A DNA stretch of 64,000 nucleotides from Butyrivibrio sp. X503. Its GTDB lineage: Bacteria > Bacillota > Clostridia > Lachnospirales > Lachnospiraceae. Where the stretch lies: assembly GCF_003625475.1 (NCBI RefSeq), contig NZ_RAIQ01000002.1:124001-188000 (forward strand), read 5' to 3'. A program made the translations under genes and the position numbers. Of the stretch, positions 27,366-34,727 are shown piece by piece; the first letter of the stretch is position 1, and every line of letters starts with the position of its first letter. The notes beneath the pieces are model-generated. The model ran no database searches. It worked only from the letters and a program-made list of their open reading frames with translations, and had not been told where the DNA came from.

Positions 27366-27869
27366 ATGAAAACCAGAATCACGGGAATGCTACTGATCGT
27401 ATTATTTACATTATCACTTATGGGATGTAGCTTTGGAAAATCGAAAGAAACTGCGAACTCATCAAATGATGCTGCATTTGAATATAACGGAGTTACTGTG
27501 TCCATAAAGGATGAAAATATGGATAATGTATTTGCAGCGTTTGGCGAGCCGGAATCTAAAGAAGGCGACAATCCGGGATTTTACTATACTTTTGATTCAG
27601 GAAAAGTTGGAGTGTCCTCATATATCATTAATCAGATTGATGATGAAAAGAGACAGGAATTTCCTGACATGATCTCCATTAAGGATGAGAATATTAAGAC
27701 CTCAAAGGGTATAAGTGTCGGAAGTACCGAAGAGGAAGTTAAGGCGGCATACGGTGAAACTAAAGGTGTAGCTATAGATAACATGAATATTTTAACGTAT
27801 TCATATGATGATTATATAATTTCATTTATAATAGACCAAACAGTTAGCGAAATTAAATATACAGGCTAA
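27366..27869 (+). CDS. Small secreted lipoprotein, unknown
   Basis: A 167-residue lipoprotein. The signal peptide MKTRITGMLLIVLFTLS leads to the lipobox LMGC, so the mature protein is tethered outside by its Cys. The mature part has NNAFAAFGEPESKEGDNPG-like and VGSTEEEVKAAYGE segments, a layout seen in small bacterial repeat lipoproteins where each half holds an E-x-V-x-x-x-x-G motif. ATG 27366 is chosen over GTG 27357 because AAGGAG lies 8 nt before it. It closes the AT-rich accessory block. Confidence 0.7.
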   Translation: MKTRITGMLLIVLFTLSLMGCSFGKSKETANSSNDAAFEYNGVTVSIKDENMDNVFAAFGEPESKEGDNPGFYYTFDSGKVGVSSYIINQIDDEKRQEFPDMISIKDENIKTSKGISVGSTEEEVKAAYGETKGVAIDNMNILTYSYDDYIISFIIDQTVSEIKYTG

Positions 27870-27901
27870 GCTGTGGCTTGCATTTAAATAAAGGCGATGT
27901 T

Positions 27902-27927
27902 ATTATTTCTTTTGTAAAAGAATAATA
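27902..27927 (+). repeat. AT-rich inverted repeat before the THF riboswitch
   Basis: ATTATTTCTTTT and AAAAGAATAAT form an 11-bp stem with one bulged T around GT. It follows the lipoprotein gene and precedes the riboswitch. It lacks a GC core and a T-run, so a terminator role is doubtful. Confidence 0.3.
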
Positions 27928-27933
27928 TGAAAT

Positions 27934-28036
27934 GCAGAGTAGACGTTAGTGCGTTAAGTGCCCGGTGAACAGGGAGTTGTCATCGGGACGAAGGATTCTT
28001 TTCAGGATCCGCGGTACTAATATCGCATCCCGCTGC
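27934..28036 (+). ncRNA. Tetrahydrofolate (THF) riboswitch
   Basis: The stretch has the conserved THF riboswitch blocks in order: GAGTAGACG, GCGTTAAGTGCC, GGGAGTTGTC, GGGACGAAGG, CGCGGTACTAATATC and GCATCCCGCTGC. Terminal GCAG (27934-27937) pairs with CTGC (28033-28036) as P1. It sits about 65 nt before folT, a folate transporter gene, which is the expected target. When folate is bound, translation of folT should fall. Confidence 0.93.
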
Positions 28037-28059
28037 TACATCGCTTGAGAATAATTATG

Positions 28060-28093
28060 CCTCCGGTGTGGTTAAAGGAAACTGCAAAGGAGG
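28060..28093 (+). promoter_or_regulatory. Possible anti-Shine-Dalgarno hairpin of folT
   Basis: CCTCC (28060-28064) is complementary to the GGAGG ribosome binding site (28089-28093) 7 nt before the folT ATG. With the THF riboswitch just upstream this suggests control at translation initiation rather than termination; no terminator with a T-run is seen here. Confidence 0.5.
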
Positions 28094-28100
28094 TAAATTT

Positions 28101-28658
28101 ATGTCTGATTTTACAAAAGAAACAATCAAAACAAATCCCATCGCAAAATTTAAAGAAGTGAAAGTCATGGCTTTCTGCGGACTCATGGCTGCGCTTGCCA
28201 TCGTTCTTGGAAAAGTTGCCACGATCAAATTCGGACCGTACATTAAAGTCGGATTCTCGGGACTTCCGAACAGAATTGTTGATTACATATTCGGACCTAT
28301 AATCGGCGCGATTTTCGGAGGTTCACTTGATATAATCAAATGGTTTTTATCAAGTGACGGAAACTTCTTCTTTGGATTTACCGTTACTGCAATGGTTGCT
28401 TCTGTGATCTACGCATTTTTTCTTTATAAGAAGCCTGTGAAATTATGGAGAGTTGTAGCCGCAGAGCTTTGCGTAAAAATATTTTGCAATGTCGGTCTTA
28501 ATACGTTATGGCTCAACATGCTGTACGGAAAGGCTATATCATCAATCCTTCCCGGTAGAATATTGTCCAATTCGATAATGCTTCCTATTGACAGTGCGAT
28601 CTTGTTTATGATGCTTACGGTTATGAGTAAGGTCGTAAAGCCGTATTTCGAGAACTGA
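28101..28658 (+). CDS. folT: Folate-specific ECF transporter S component FolT
   Basis: A 185-residue integral membrane protein, the substrate-binding subunit of an energy-coupling factor importer. About five to six helices; conserved LMAALAIVLGKVATIKFGPY and VGFSGLPNRIVDYIFGPI near residues 35-70 match folate-type S components. It depends on ATPase and EcfT subunits encoded elsewhere. ATG 28101 has AAAGGAGG 7 nt upstream; a GTG 11 codons earlier would read through that site. The THF riboswitch directly upstream confirms the folate assignment. Confidence 0.93.
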   Translation: MSDFTKETIKTNPIAKFKEVKVMAFCGLMAALAIVLGKVATIKFGPYIKVGFSGLPNRIVDYIFGPIIGAIFGGSLDIIKWFLSSDGNFFFGFTVTAMVASVIYAFFLYKKPVKLWRVVAAELCVKIFCNVGLNTLWLNMLYGKAISSILPGRILSNSIMLPIDSAILFMMLTVMSKVVKPYFEN

Positions 28659-28699
28659 TTGGTTATACTAACGGTATAAAGCATTTTGGCTTTAATAGC

Positions 28700-28728
28700 T
28701 TGACATAAAAGTGATATTTCACTAAAAT
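28700..28728 (+). promoter_or_regulatory. Promoter of the tyrS T-box transcript
   Basis: TTGACA (28700-28705), 17 bp, TAAAAT (28723-28728). Transcription should begin about 28735, just before the T-box stem I. Confidence 0.75.
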
Positions 28729-28751
28729 TTGTTATCATATAAAACATAAAA

Positions 28752-29041
28752 GGCTGTGACCGGAATAAGTAAGAATCGCAAGCTGACAACAGAGAACTGC
28801 CGGGTGGTGAGAGGCGTAGGTTAAGGGCGATGATGAATACCTCCGTGAGCTGCAGAGCGGAATTGATTTTAATTAACTTAGTAGGCTCTGACGGGACTGA
28901 CCGTTATATCGGAAGAGTATCGTTCGTGACATATCGCGGATCGTACTTGCTGAGGCATATGGTGTGAGCTATATGTGAATGAAGGTGGTAACACGAATTA
29001 TTCGTCCTTCGCAATCAGTAATGGTTGCGGAGGATTTTTTT
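28752..29041 (+). ncRNA. T-box leader (tyrosine) upstream of tyrS
   Basis: The T-box sequence AAGGTGGTAACACG (28982-28995) is present, followed by an intrinsic terminator in which TCCTTCGCAA (29005-29014) pairs with TTGCGGAGGA (29025-29034), with one U-G wobble, before TTTTTTT. Stem I lies upstream with a GAATACC loop. Its TAC would read tRNA-Tyr, agreeing with the tyrS gene downstream. Uncharged tRNA-Tyr should stabilise the antiterminator and turn the gene on. The 5' limit is approximate. Confidence 0.93.
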
Positions 29042-29048
29042 GAGCAGA

Positions 29049-29126
29049 GCACTTGGTGAGGTTTTTTCGAGCCTAGTGCGAGCCATGGGGATGTACTTAA
29101 CGAGGTTTTATACGAGTTTAGTACAT
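29049..29126 (+). repeat. Two tandem homologous hairpins in the tyrS leader
   Basis: Unit A (29049-29079) and unit B (29093-29124, stem extended to 29091-29126) share the plan stem-GAGGTTTT-loop-CGAG-stem, 44 bp apart. Unit A has GCACTTGG pairing with CCTAGTGC; unit B has GTACTTAA pairing with TTTAGTAC. The GG/CC of A is replaced by AA/TT of B and the GC pair at the stem base by AT, so paired positions change together. No T-run follows, so they are not classical terminators. They lie between the T-box terminator and the tyrS ribosome binding site. Function unknown. Confidence 0.75.
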
Positions 29127-29171
29127 ATCCCAATTGTTTCTTTGCAGCCGCTATCACAAGGAGGAAAAGAA

Positions 29172-30392
29172 ATGAAGATTTATGAAGAGTTACAGGCAAG
29201 AGGCCTCATCGCTCAGACAACTGATGAGGAGAAGATCAGAGAGCTTGTAAATGCAGGAAAGGCAACTTTCTACATCGGTTTTGACTGTACAGCCGATTCA
29301 CTTACAGCGGGTCACTTCATGGCGCTTACACTCATGAAGAGACTTCAGATGGCAGGAAACAAGCCTATCGCACTTATCGGTGGCGGAACAACAATGATCG
29401 GTGATCCTTCGGGAAGAACCGATATGCGTAAGATGCTTACAAGAGAAGACATCGACCACAACGCAGCTTGCTTCAAGAAGCAGATGGAAAAGTTCATCGA
29501 GTTTGGCGAAGGCAAGGCTATGATGGTCAATAACGCAGATTGGCTTCTTAACCTTAATTATGTTGAACTTCTTCGTGAAGTAGGTGCATGCTTCTCAGTT
29601 AATAATATGCTCAGAGCTGAGTGCTACAAGCAGAGAATGGAGAAAGGTCTTTCATTCCTTGAGTTTAACTACATGATCATGCAGTCATACGACTTCTACT
29701 ACATGTTCCAGAAGTACAACTGTAATCTTGAGTTCGGCGGAGACGATCAGTGGAGCAACATGCTTGGCGGAACAGAGCTTATCAGAAGAAAGCTTGGTAA
29801 GGATGCTCATGCCATGACAATAACACTTCTTACGGATTCACAGGGTAAGAAGATGGGTAAGACAGCAGGAAACGCTGTATGGCTTGATCCTGAGAAGACA
29901 TCACCTTATGACTTCTACCAGTACTGGAGAAACGTATCTGATGCAGATGTTGATAAGTGCATCAAGATGCTTACATTTATTCCTATCGAAGAGATACTTG
30001 AGATGGAGAAATGGGATACTTCAAGAGTCAATGAAAAGAAAGAGATTCTTGCATTTGAGCTTACATCACTTGTTCACGGAAAAGAGGAAGCTCAGAAAGC
30101 TCAGGATGCTGCGAAGGCTCTTTTTGCAGGTGGCGGAGACATGGCTAATGTTCCTTCCGTTGCTCTTAAGGAAGAAGACTTCAGAGACGGCGTTGTAGAT
30201 ATCCTTCAGGTTCTTGTTTCAGCAGGACTTTGCGCTACAAGAAGTGAAGCAAGACGTGCCGTTGAGCAGGGCGGTGTAACTGTTGCTGATGCAAAGGTTA
30301 CAGACGTAAAGACAACATATGACAAGGCTTACTTTGCAGATGGCGTTATGGTAAAGAAAGGCAAGAAGTCTTTCAAAAAGGTTACTGCGTAA
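29172..30392 (+). CDS. tyrS: Tyrosyl-tRNA synthetase
   Basis: A 406-residue class Ia synthetase that charges tRNA-Tyr. The catalytic fold has FDCTADSLTAGHFM (HIGH-like), GGGTTMIGDPSGR, GGDDQWSNMLGG and the KMSKS loop as KKMGKTAGNA. The C-terminal S4 RNA-binding domain covers about 340-400 (ATRSEARRAVEQGGV). ATG 29172 with AAGGAGG upstream is the true start; the open frame continues back to 29025 but only through the leader hairpins. Expression is governed by the tyrosine T-box. Confidence 0.97.
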   Translation: MKIYEELQARGLIAQTTDEEKIRELVNAGKATFYIGFDCTADSLTAGHFMALTLMKRLQMAGNKPIALIGGGTTMIGDPSGRTDMRKMLTREDIDHNAACFKKQMEKFIEFGEGKAMMVNNADWLLNLNYVELLREVGACFSVNNMLRAECYKQRMEKGLSFLEFNYMIMQSYDFYYMFQKYNCNLEFGGDDQWSNMLGGTELIRRKLGKDAHAMTITLLTDSQGKKMGKTAGNAVWLDPEKTSPYDFYQYWRNVSDADVDKCIKMLTFIPIEEILEMEKWDTSRVNEKKEILAFELTSLVHGKEEAQKAQDAAKALFAGGGDMANVPSVALKEEDFRDGVVDILQVLVSAGLCATRSEARRAVEQGGVTVADAKVTDVKTTYDKAYFADGVMVKKGKKSFKKVTA

Positions 30393-30407
30393 TAAGAGGG
30401 CAATTAT

Positions 30408-30491
30408 ATGGCCGGAAAAGGCACGATAAGCTATTCGAATTATAGAAAACATGTAACTGAAAGAACATACGCATTTGAACATAAAAATTGA
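30408..30491 (+). pseudogene. 27-codon ORF, duplicated fragment of the downstream gene
   Basis: A short frame 15 bp after tyrS encodes MAGKGTISYSNYRKHVTERT and seven further residues. All but its last part matches residues about 112-133 of the membrane protein at 30600-31751, in the same reading frame. It has a fair ribosome binding site (AGAGGG) and ends before the tyrS terminator. It is either a leftover of a duplicated copy whose remainder was deleted, or a small read-out peptide in the tyrS transcript. I favour a remnant. Confidence 0.55.
30409..30474 (+). repeat. 66-bp direct repeat, 94 percent identical to 30931-30996
   Basis: The partner copy lies 522 bp downstream inside the coding region of the 30600 gene. 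I count four mismatches in 66 bases, two of them silent in the shared frame. The tyrS terminator and the promoter region of the downstream gene lie between the copies. Confidence 0.85.
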
Positions 30492-30497
30492 GTAGAG

Positions 30498-30526
30498 AAG
30501 GATCGGATGAAAATCCGATCCTTTTT
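30498..30526 (+). terminator. Terminator of the tyrS transcript
   Basis: AAGGATCGGAT (30498-30508) pairs with ATCCGATCCTT (30513-30523) around GAAA, followed by TTTC. The loop is a stable tetraloop. Confidence 0.92.
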
Positions 30527-30599
30527 CTATGTACGGTGTTGAGCGGCTTAGCTATCGCTGATATACTAACAATGATGCTTATAAATACGGGAAGGGGTA

Positions 30600-31751
30600 A
30601 TGCGTGACAACGCAAGTGATTTTTCTATGAATAAGTTTAAATTTAACAAAAAACCAATGTTAATAATTGGTGTAGCAGCCGTTATCTTAGTGATGCTTGT
30701 TGCTATTATTCTTCACACATGTAAGCCGGGGAAAGCTAATGTCGAAGAAACTGAGCAAGAGGCTCAAGAGTCAGCTATTGATAAAACAGATGAGAGTGAA
30801 GTTGGCATATCTCAAGATGCTGAAACCGAAGATTCTAAAGATGCCGGTAATAAAACAGACACCGAGGAAGAAGTGCTTGGAGAATTTATGTTCGCCACGA
30901 ATGAATCCGGTGATCTATATGATGAATTTCTGGCAGGAAAAGGCACGATAAGTTATTCGAATTATAGAAAACATGTAACTGAAATTACATACGCATGGAA
31001 TGATGAGTGGTTGAATGAGCTCATACCTGAACAGGATGTTTCCCTTGAAGAGCTGGTAGAGGCGATCAATATTGGCTTTGCATCTACTGATCTGAAATTT
31101 ATGCGAGGTTACAAAGTTGAGTCGGTAAGCTATTCGTTTATTGACTGCGGGATGGATGGAAAGCGCGAGTTGGTCTTGAGTTTTGCCTGTGGCGACATCC
31201 CTGATTATGATTTTAAATTGGTGATAAAAGAAATTGATAGTAGGTTGCAGGTAGTTTTTGCATGCTATTGTCACGGCGAGCGTTGGGATGTTGATCTTAA
31301 CGAGTATGGAGGTGTTAGAAACTCGGGAGTCCCTGGAAATGCTGCGTGTATGTACTATGATGCTTATTATTTTATGGATAATACCGGTGAGATAAAGCCG
31401 ATTTATGACATTGAAGCGGTACGTAGAGATGGGCTCGGTGAGGCAATGCCATCACTGCAGGAACTTGATGAAAAATACGTTGTTACCGAATACACATTAA
31501 GCTATGATACCCAAAAGTATCACACATTTGGTTTCTATAATCCTGATAAAGACATTGATGAGGATCCTGACATTCCTAATCTTAAAGAATCTATCGACAA
31601 ATGTTTTGCAACCGAATCTCTATCCACTGATGAGTTTGATAAGATGAAAAAGAAGAGGTTGGAAGAAGTTGGTGTATCCGAAGAAGTAGTTGATGACGAG
31701 GAGTTCGAGAAGTTAGAATACACTCAGATATATATAGATAAAGCAAAGTGA
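30600..31751 (+). CDS. Membrane-anchored protein with acidic linker, unknown
   Basis: A 383-residue protein. A basic N-terminus and one helix (about 19-41, MLIIGVAAVILVMLVAIIL) are followed by an acidic Glu/Asp/Ser/Thr linker to about residue 98 and an outer domain to the end. The outer domain has LAGKGTISYSNYRKHVTEIT, FIDCGMDGKRELVLSF and a tail rich in Glu and Lys. The SYxFIDxGxDGxxEL pattern resembles small lipoprotein sensor-like domains of Lachnospiraceae, but I do not recognise a named family. AAGGGG lies only 3 nt before ATG 30600. A fragment of the gene is repeated at 30409-30474. Confidence 0.65.
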   Translation: MRDNASDFSMNKFKFNKKPMLIIGVAAVILVMLVAIILHTCKPGKANVEETEQEAQESAIDKTDESEVGISQDAETEDSKDAGNKTDTEEEVLGEFMFATNESGDLYDEFLAGKGTISYSNYRKHVTEITYAWNDEWLNELIPEQDVSLEELVEAINIGFASTDLKFMRGYKVESVSYSFIDCGMDGKRELVLSFACGDIPDYDFKLVIKEIDSRLQVVFACYCHGERWDVDLNEYGGVRNSGVPGNAACMYYDAYYFMDNTGEIKPIYDIEAVRRDGLGEAMPSLQELDEKYVVTEYTLSYDTQKYHTFGFYNPDKDIDEDPDIPNLKESIDKCFATESLSTDEFDKMKKKRLEEVGVSEEVVDDEEFEKLEYTQIYIDKAK

Positions 31752-31794
31752 TTTATATTTATGTATTATTGATTTTTGTTATATAGGGGCTATT

Positions 31795-32727
31795 TTGGAC
31801 AGCAAGTTTTTTACTGATATTTTTAATAACAAAGGCAGAATAATGATGGAAGGCGCTATCGGTGAGCGCTTAAAAAGAGAATACGGTATTACGCTTGATG
31901 AAAATGTTGTAATGGGTAAGCTTGTTCGCGAAGAAAGCGGAAGAGAAGCGCTGAAGGATATATGGCGCAAGTATTATCAAGTTGCTAAAAAGTATGCGCT
32001 TCCTTTTATTGCGACGACCACTACAAGGAGACTTAATATTGAGCGTGCAGATAATGCCGGACTTGCGCAGGATATAGTTGCGGATAATATCAAGTTTTTG
32101 AATTCTGTCAGAGATGATCTAAGTAATGGTAATGATTTTTTTATAGGCTATATGGTCGGATGTAAGGGCGATGCATACACGGCTGAAGGATGCCTTAGCA
32201 GAGAACAATCATCCGAATTTCATAGATGGGAGCTTGAAGCGGCCTTAAAAGAAAACATTGATTTTGTCTACGCCGCGCTTATGCCAAGTCTTGATGAAGC
32301 GCTTGGAATAGCTGATATTATTTCTGAGTCTAATGTTCCGTATATTATCAGTTTCACTATTCAAGGCGACGGTAAGCTTATAGACGGAACCAAGATTGAT
32401 GAAGCCATTAAGATCATGGATAAAGAAGTTACAAGAGCGCCGCTTTGTTATATGACTAACTGCGTTCATCCATCAATTGTTCTTGAAGCTCTAAATAAGA
32501 ATGATGAAGAGCTTATAAAAAATAGATTTCGCGGAATTCAGATGAATACAAGTAAACTTCCGTATTCGCAGATGGATAATTCAAAGGTTTTACTTGCCGA
32601 ATCTTCAAGACTTCTTGCGAAATCGACTAAGGCTTTGGATGATTCTTTTCCAATGAAGATTGTCGGCGGCTGTTGCGGAACCGATGAAGTTTACATGGAC
32701 GAGATACTGAAAGCATTGTCGCGATAA
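31795..32727 (+). CDS. Homocysteine S-methyltransferase family protein
   Basis: A 310-residue enzyme of the zinc-dependent homocysteine methyltransferase (MmuM/BHMT) fold, a TIM barrel that moves a methyl group to a thiol. The zinc cysteines are in MTNCVHPSIV and VGGCCGTDE. The start is TTG 31795 with AGGGG upstream. It stands alone without metE or metH neighbours. The N-terminus (GRIMMEGAIGERLKREYG) fits the family but with an unusual first turn. Natural substrate uncertain: S-methylmethionine or another methyl donor. Confidence 0.8.
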   Translation: MDSKFFTDIFNNKGRIMMEGAIGERLKREYGITLDENVVMGKLVREESGREALKDIWRKYYQVAKKYALPFIATTTTRRLNIERADNAGLAQDIVADNIKFLNSVRDDLSNGNDFFIGYMVGCKGDAYTAEGCLSREQSSEFHRWELEAALKENIDFVYAALMPSLDEALGIADIISESNVPYIISFTIQGDGKLIDGTKIDEAIKIMDKEVTRAPLCYMTNCVHPSIVLEALNKNDEELIKNRFRGIQMNTSKLPYSQMDNSKVLLAESSRLLAKSTKALDDSFPMKIVGGCCGTDEVYMDEILKALSR

Positions 32728-32756
32728 TATAATTACGCATTATGAAAGGTTATAGA

Positions 32757-33803
32757 ATGGAAGAGAAGCAGCACAAACGAAGGGTACATTATTCAGGTAA
32801 ATACCCAAAGAAGTTTGAAGAAAAATATAAAGAACACAATCCTGAGAAGTATGCGGATACCGTTGCGCGAGTAATCTCCAAAGGATCTACTCCTGCGGGA
32901 ATGCATATTTCCATTATGGTAAAAGAAATACTTGATGTGTTAAAAATAAAGCCGGGAGAGCAGGGGCTAGACTGTACGCTCGGATACGGCGGTCATACAC
33001 GTAAGATGCTTGAGAAGTTAACTGATGGAAAGGGTTGCATCTACGGTCTTGATGTTGATCCAATTGAATCCGAAAAGACAGTTAAACGCCTTAGGGATGC
33101 GGGATTTTCTGAAGATATATTCAAGTTCAGACTTACCAATTTTGCCAATATAGATAAAATCGCAGATGAAGTCGGTAAATTTGATTTTGTACTTGCGGAC
33201 CTTGGTGTATCTTCGATGCAGATAGACGATCCGAGCCGCGGCTTTTCTTATAAGATTGACGGACCACTTGATCTTAGGCTTGATCCGACAAGAGGAGAAT
33301 CTGCAGCCGAGCGCCTTCATAATATCACAAGAGATGAATTTGTCGGAATGATGATAGAAAACTCGGACGAACCCTATGCGGAAGAGATTGCGGATAAGGT
33401 GTTTAATCTGATGAAAAAAGGCGATCCGATGGACACTACAACTTCTCTTCGAAAGGCTATTGAAGATGCACTGTGGAAGGTTCCCAAAGAAGAAAAGAAA
33501 GATGCTATTAAAAAGAGCTGTGCCAGAGTATTCCAGTCTCTTAGAATTGACGTTAACAGCGAATTCGAAGTGCTGTATACATTTCTTGAAAAGCTCCCGA
33601 CAATTCTTAATACCGGAGCGAGAGTTGCAATTCTAACATTTCATTCGGGTGAGGACAGACTAGTAAAGAAGGCATTCAAGGAGGGACTGAAAGTCGGGCT
33701 ATACAGTGATATATCATCCGATGTGATAAGACCCTCTGCTGAGGAATGCAGAGTTAATCCAAGAAGTAAATCGACGAAGCTTAGATGGGCAATCAAGGCA
33801 TAA
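32757..33803 (+). CDS. RsmH-like methyltransferase, orphan paralogue
   Basis: A 348-residue SAM-dependent methyltransferase of the RsmH (MraW) family, which N4-methylates C1402 of 16S rRNA. The family signatures are present: DCTLGYGGHTRKML, ADLGVSSMQIDDPSRGFSY, GPLDLRLDPTRGESAAERL and FHSGEDRLVKKAF (normally FHSLEDR). About 55 basic residues precede the methyltransferase core and are not usual in RsmH. The gene is not beside mraZ and ftsL as the housekeeping copy usually is, so it may be a second copy with another target. ATG 32757 has AAAGG 7 nt upstream; ATG 32742 precedes that site. Confidence 0.82.
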   Translation: MEEKQHKRRVHYSGKYPKKFEEKYKEHNPEKYADTVARVISKGSTPAGMHISIMVKEILDVLKIKPGEQGLDCTLGYGGHTRKMLEKLTDGKGCIYGLDVDPIESEKTVKRLRDAGFSEDIFKFRLTNFANIDKIADEVGKFDFVLADLGVSSMQIDDPSRGFSYKIDGPLDLRLDPTRGESAAERLHNITRDEFVGMMIENSDEPYAEEIADKVFNLMKKGDPMDTTTSLRKAIEDALWKVPKEEKKDAIKKSCARVFQSLRIDVNSEFEVLYTFLEKLPTILNTGARVAILTFHSGEDRLVKKAFKEGLKVGLYSDISSDVIRPSAEECRVNPRSKSTKLRWAIKA

Positions 33804-33831
33804 AACTTACGAAGGAAAGAGATGTTTTTTA

Positions 33832-34719
33832 ATGAAGGATTTTTTAGATAAATACGGAATAAGTTCAAATAAATTAGAGACAAAAGACGGATATTTTATT
33901 ATTGATAAATCTATCGAAGATATATGTAAAGACGCCGGAGTCGATAATGAAAAATTTGATTATATCGGTTTAGATGATTGGTATATCACAGGTTTAAAAA
34001 CAAACGGTGGAAGAATTGTTTATTCAATGATCAAAGTCAGAGAACCGATGGATGAACAGAAGTGTAAGGCTACTGCCGTTGTATTTAATTCTATAGATCT
34101 TAGTTTTTTCAAAAAGATAATATCCGATACGAAAGACGGTAAAGAAATAGATGAGGAGACGGCAGCTTCCGCAATGGAGCAGATCAATAAAATGGTCCAT
34201 GCCGAGAAGTTTTACAGATGTAACGATAAAGCCATATTAAAATATTTCTGCGATTCTAAGAGCGATGGAAGTTATCTGATCGCAGATTTTGCTATTGATA
34301 AAGTTGCTCATGATGATGTCTTTAAAAACGGCGCCGCATATAAACTACCTTTTAAGTACAAAGAGTTTGATGAGTACGGCGGGAAGAAGACGCTTGAGTA
34401 TCTTTCTACTGTCGGCGTTTATAACAAAAAAGATCACACCATGACGATCAAGGATCCGGATCATCTGACAGAAGATGAAAAGACAGCTCTTTTGCTTATT
34501 CAGACAGGGGATAAGGATAAGTATGCTTATGCTGCGGAGAATCAGTTTCATGCAAGAGCATACAGTAATCCGCTGTTTTTTCCATGGAGAAACAGGGCTA
34601 TCAAATCAGATGCAGGTGTCGGAGAATCAGGCGGATTGCCATATGAAAAGCTCTTTAAAGAGGGCGGAATATTCGGTATAGATTACAACGAACAGTATAG
34701 AGCGCATAAGCCCAAATAA
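33832..34719 (+). CDS. Hypothetical cytosolic protein
   Basis: A 295-residue soluble, charged protein without signal or membrane segment. The N-terminal 60 residues (KSIEDICKDAGV, FDYIGLDDWY) and the central part (INKMVHAEKFYRCNDKAIL) give no family I recognise. A Glu/Asp/Lys-rich end carries HLTEDEKTALLLIQTGDKDK. It has only a weak ribosome binding site. It follows the RsmH-like gene by 28 bp and may share its transcript. Its stop lies inside a hairpin shared with the convergent gene. Confidence 0.6.
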   Translation: MKDFLDKYGISSNKLETKDGYFIIDKSIEDICKDAGVDNEKFDYIGLDDWYITGLKTNGGRIVYSMIKVREPMDEQKCKATAVVFNSIDLSFFKKIISDTKDGKEIDEETAASAMEQINKMVHAEKFYRCNDKAILKYFCDSKSDGSYLIADFAIDKVAHDDVFKNGAAYKLPFKYKEFDEYGGKKTLEYLSTVGVYNKKDHTMTIKDPDHLTEDEKTALLLIQTGDKDKYAYAAENQFHARAYSNPLFFPWRNRAIKSDAGVGESGGLPYEKLFKEGGIFGIDYNEQYRAHKPK

Positions 34720-34727
34720 TGCGCTCT
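34699..34727. terminator. Hairpin spanning both stops of convergent genes
   Basis: AGAGCGCAT (34699-34707) pairs perfectly with ATGCGCTCT (34719-34727). The plus-strand stop (34717-34719) lies at its inner edge and the minus-strand stop (34727-34729) at its outer edge. The genes are only 7 bp apart, so the hairpin is partly coding. There is no good T-run, so a barrier or 3'-end protection role is likely. Confidence 0.6.

Noticed and set aside
22416-28100. Prophage or integrative element in the AT-rich block
   Set aside because: No integrase, transposase, tRNA target or att-like repeats were seen; it is an unexplained accessory block only.
29049-29126. Terminal inverted repeats of an insertion sequence
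   Set aside because: There is no transposase frame and each palindrome is complete on its own; the region is a leader.
29025-29171. 49-codon upstream extension of tyrS
   Set aside because: It would translate the T-box terminator arm and the two leader hairpins; AAGGAGG sits just before the ATG at 29172.
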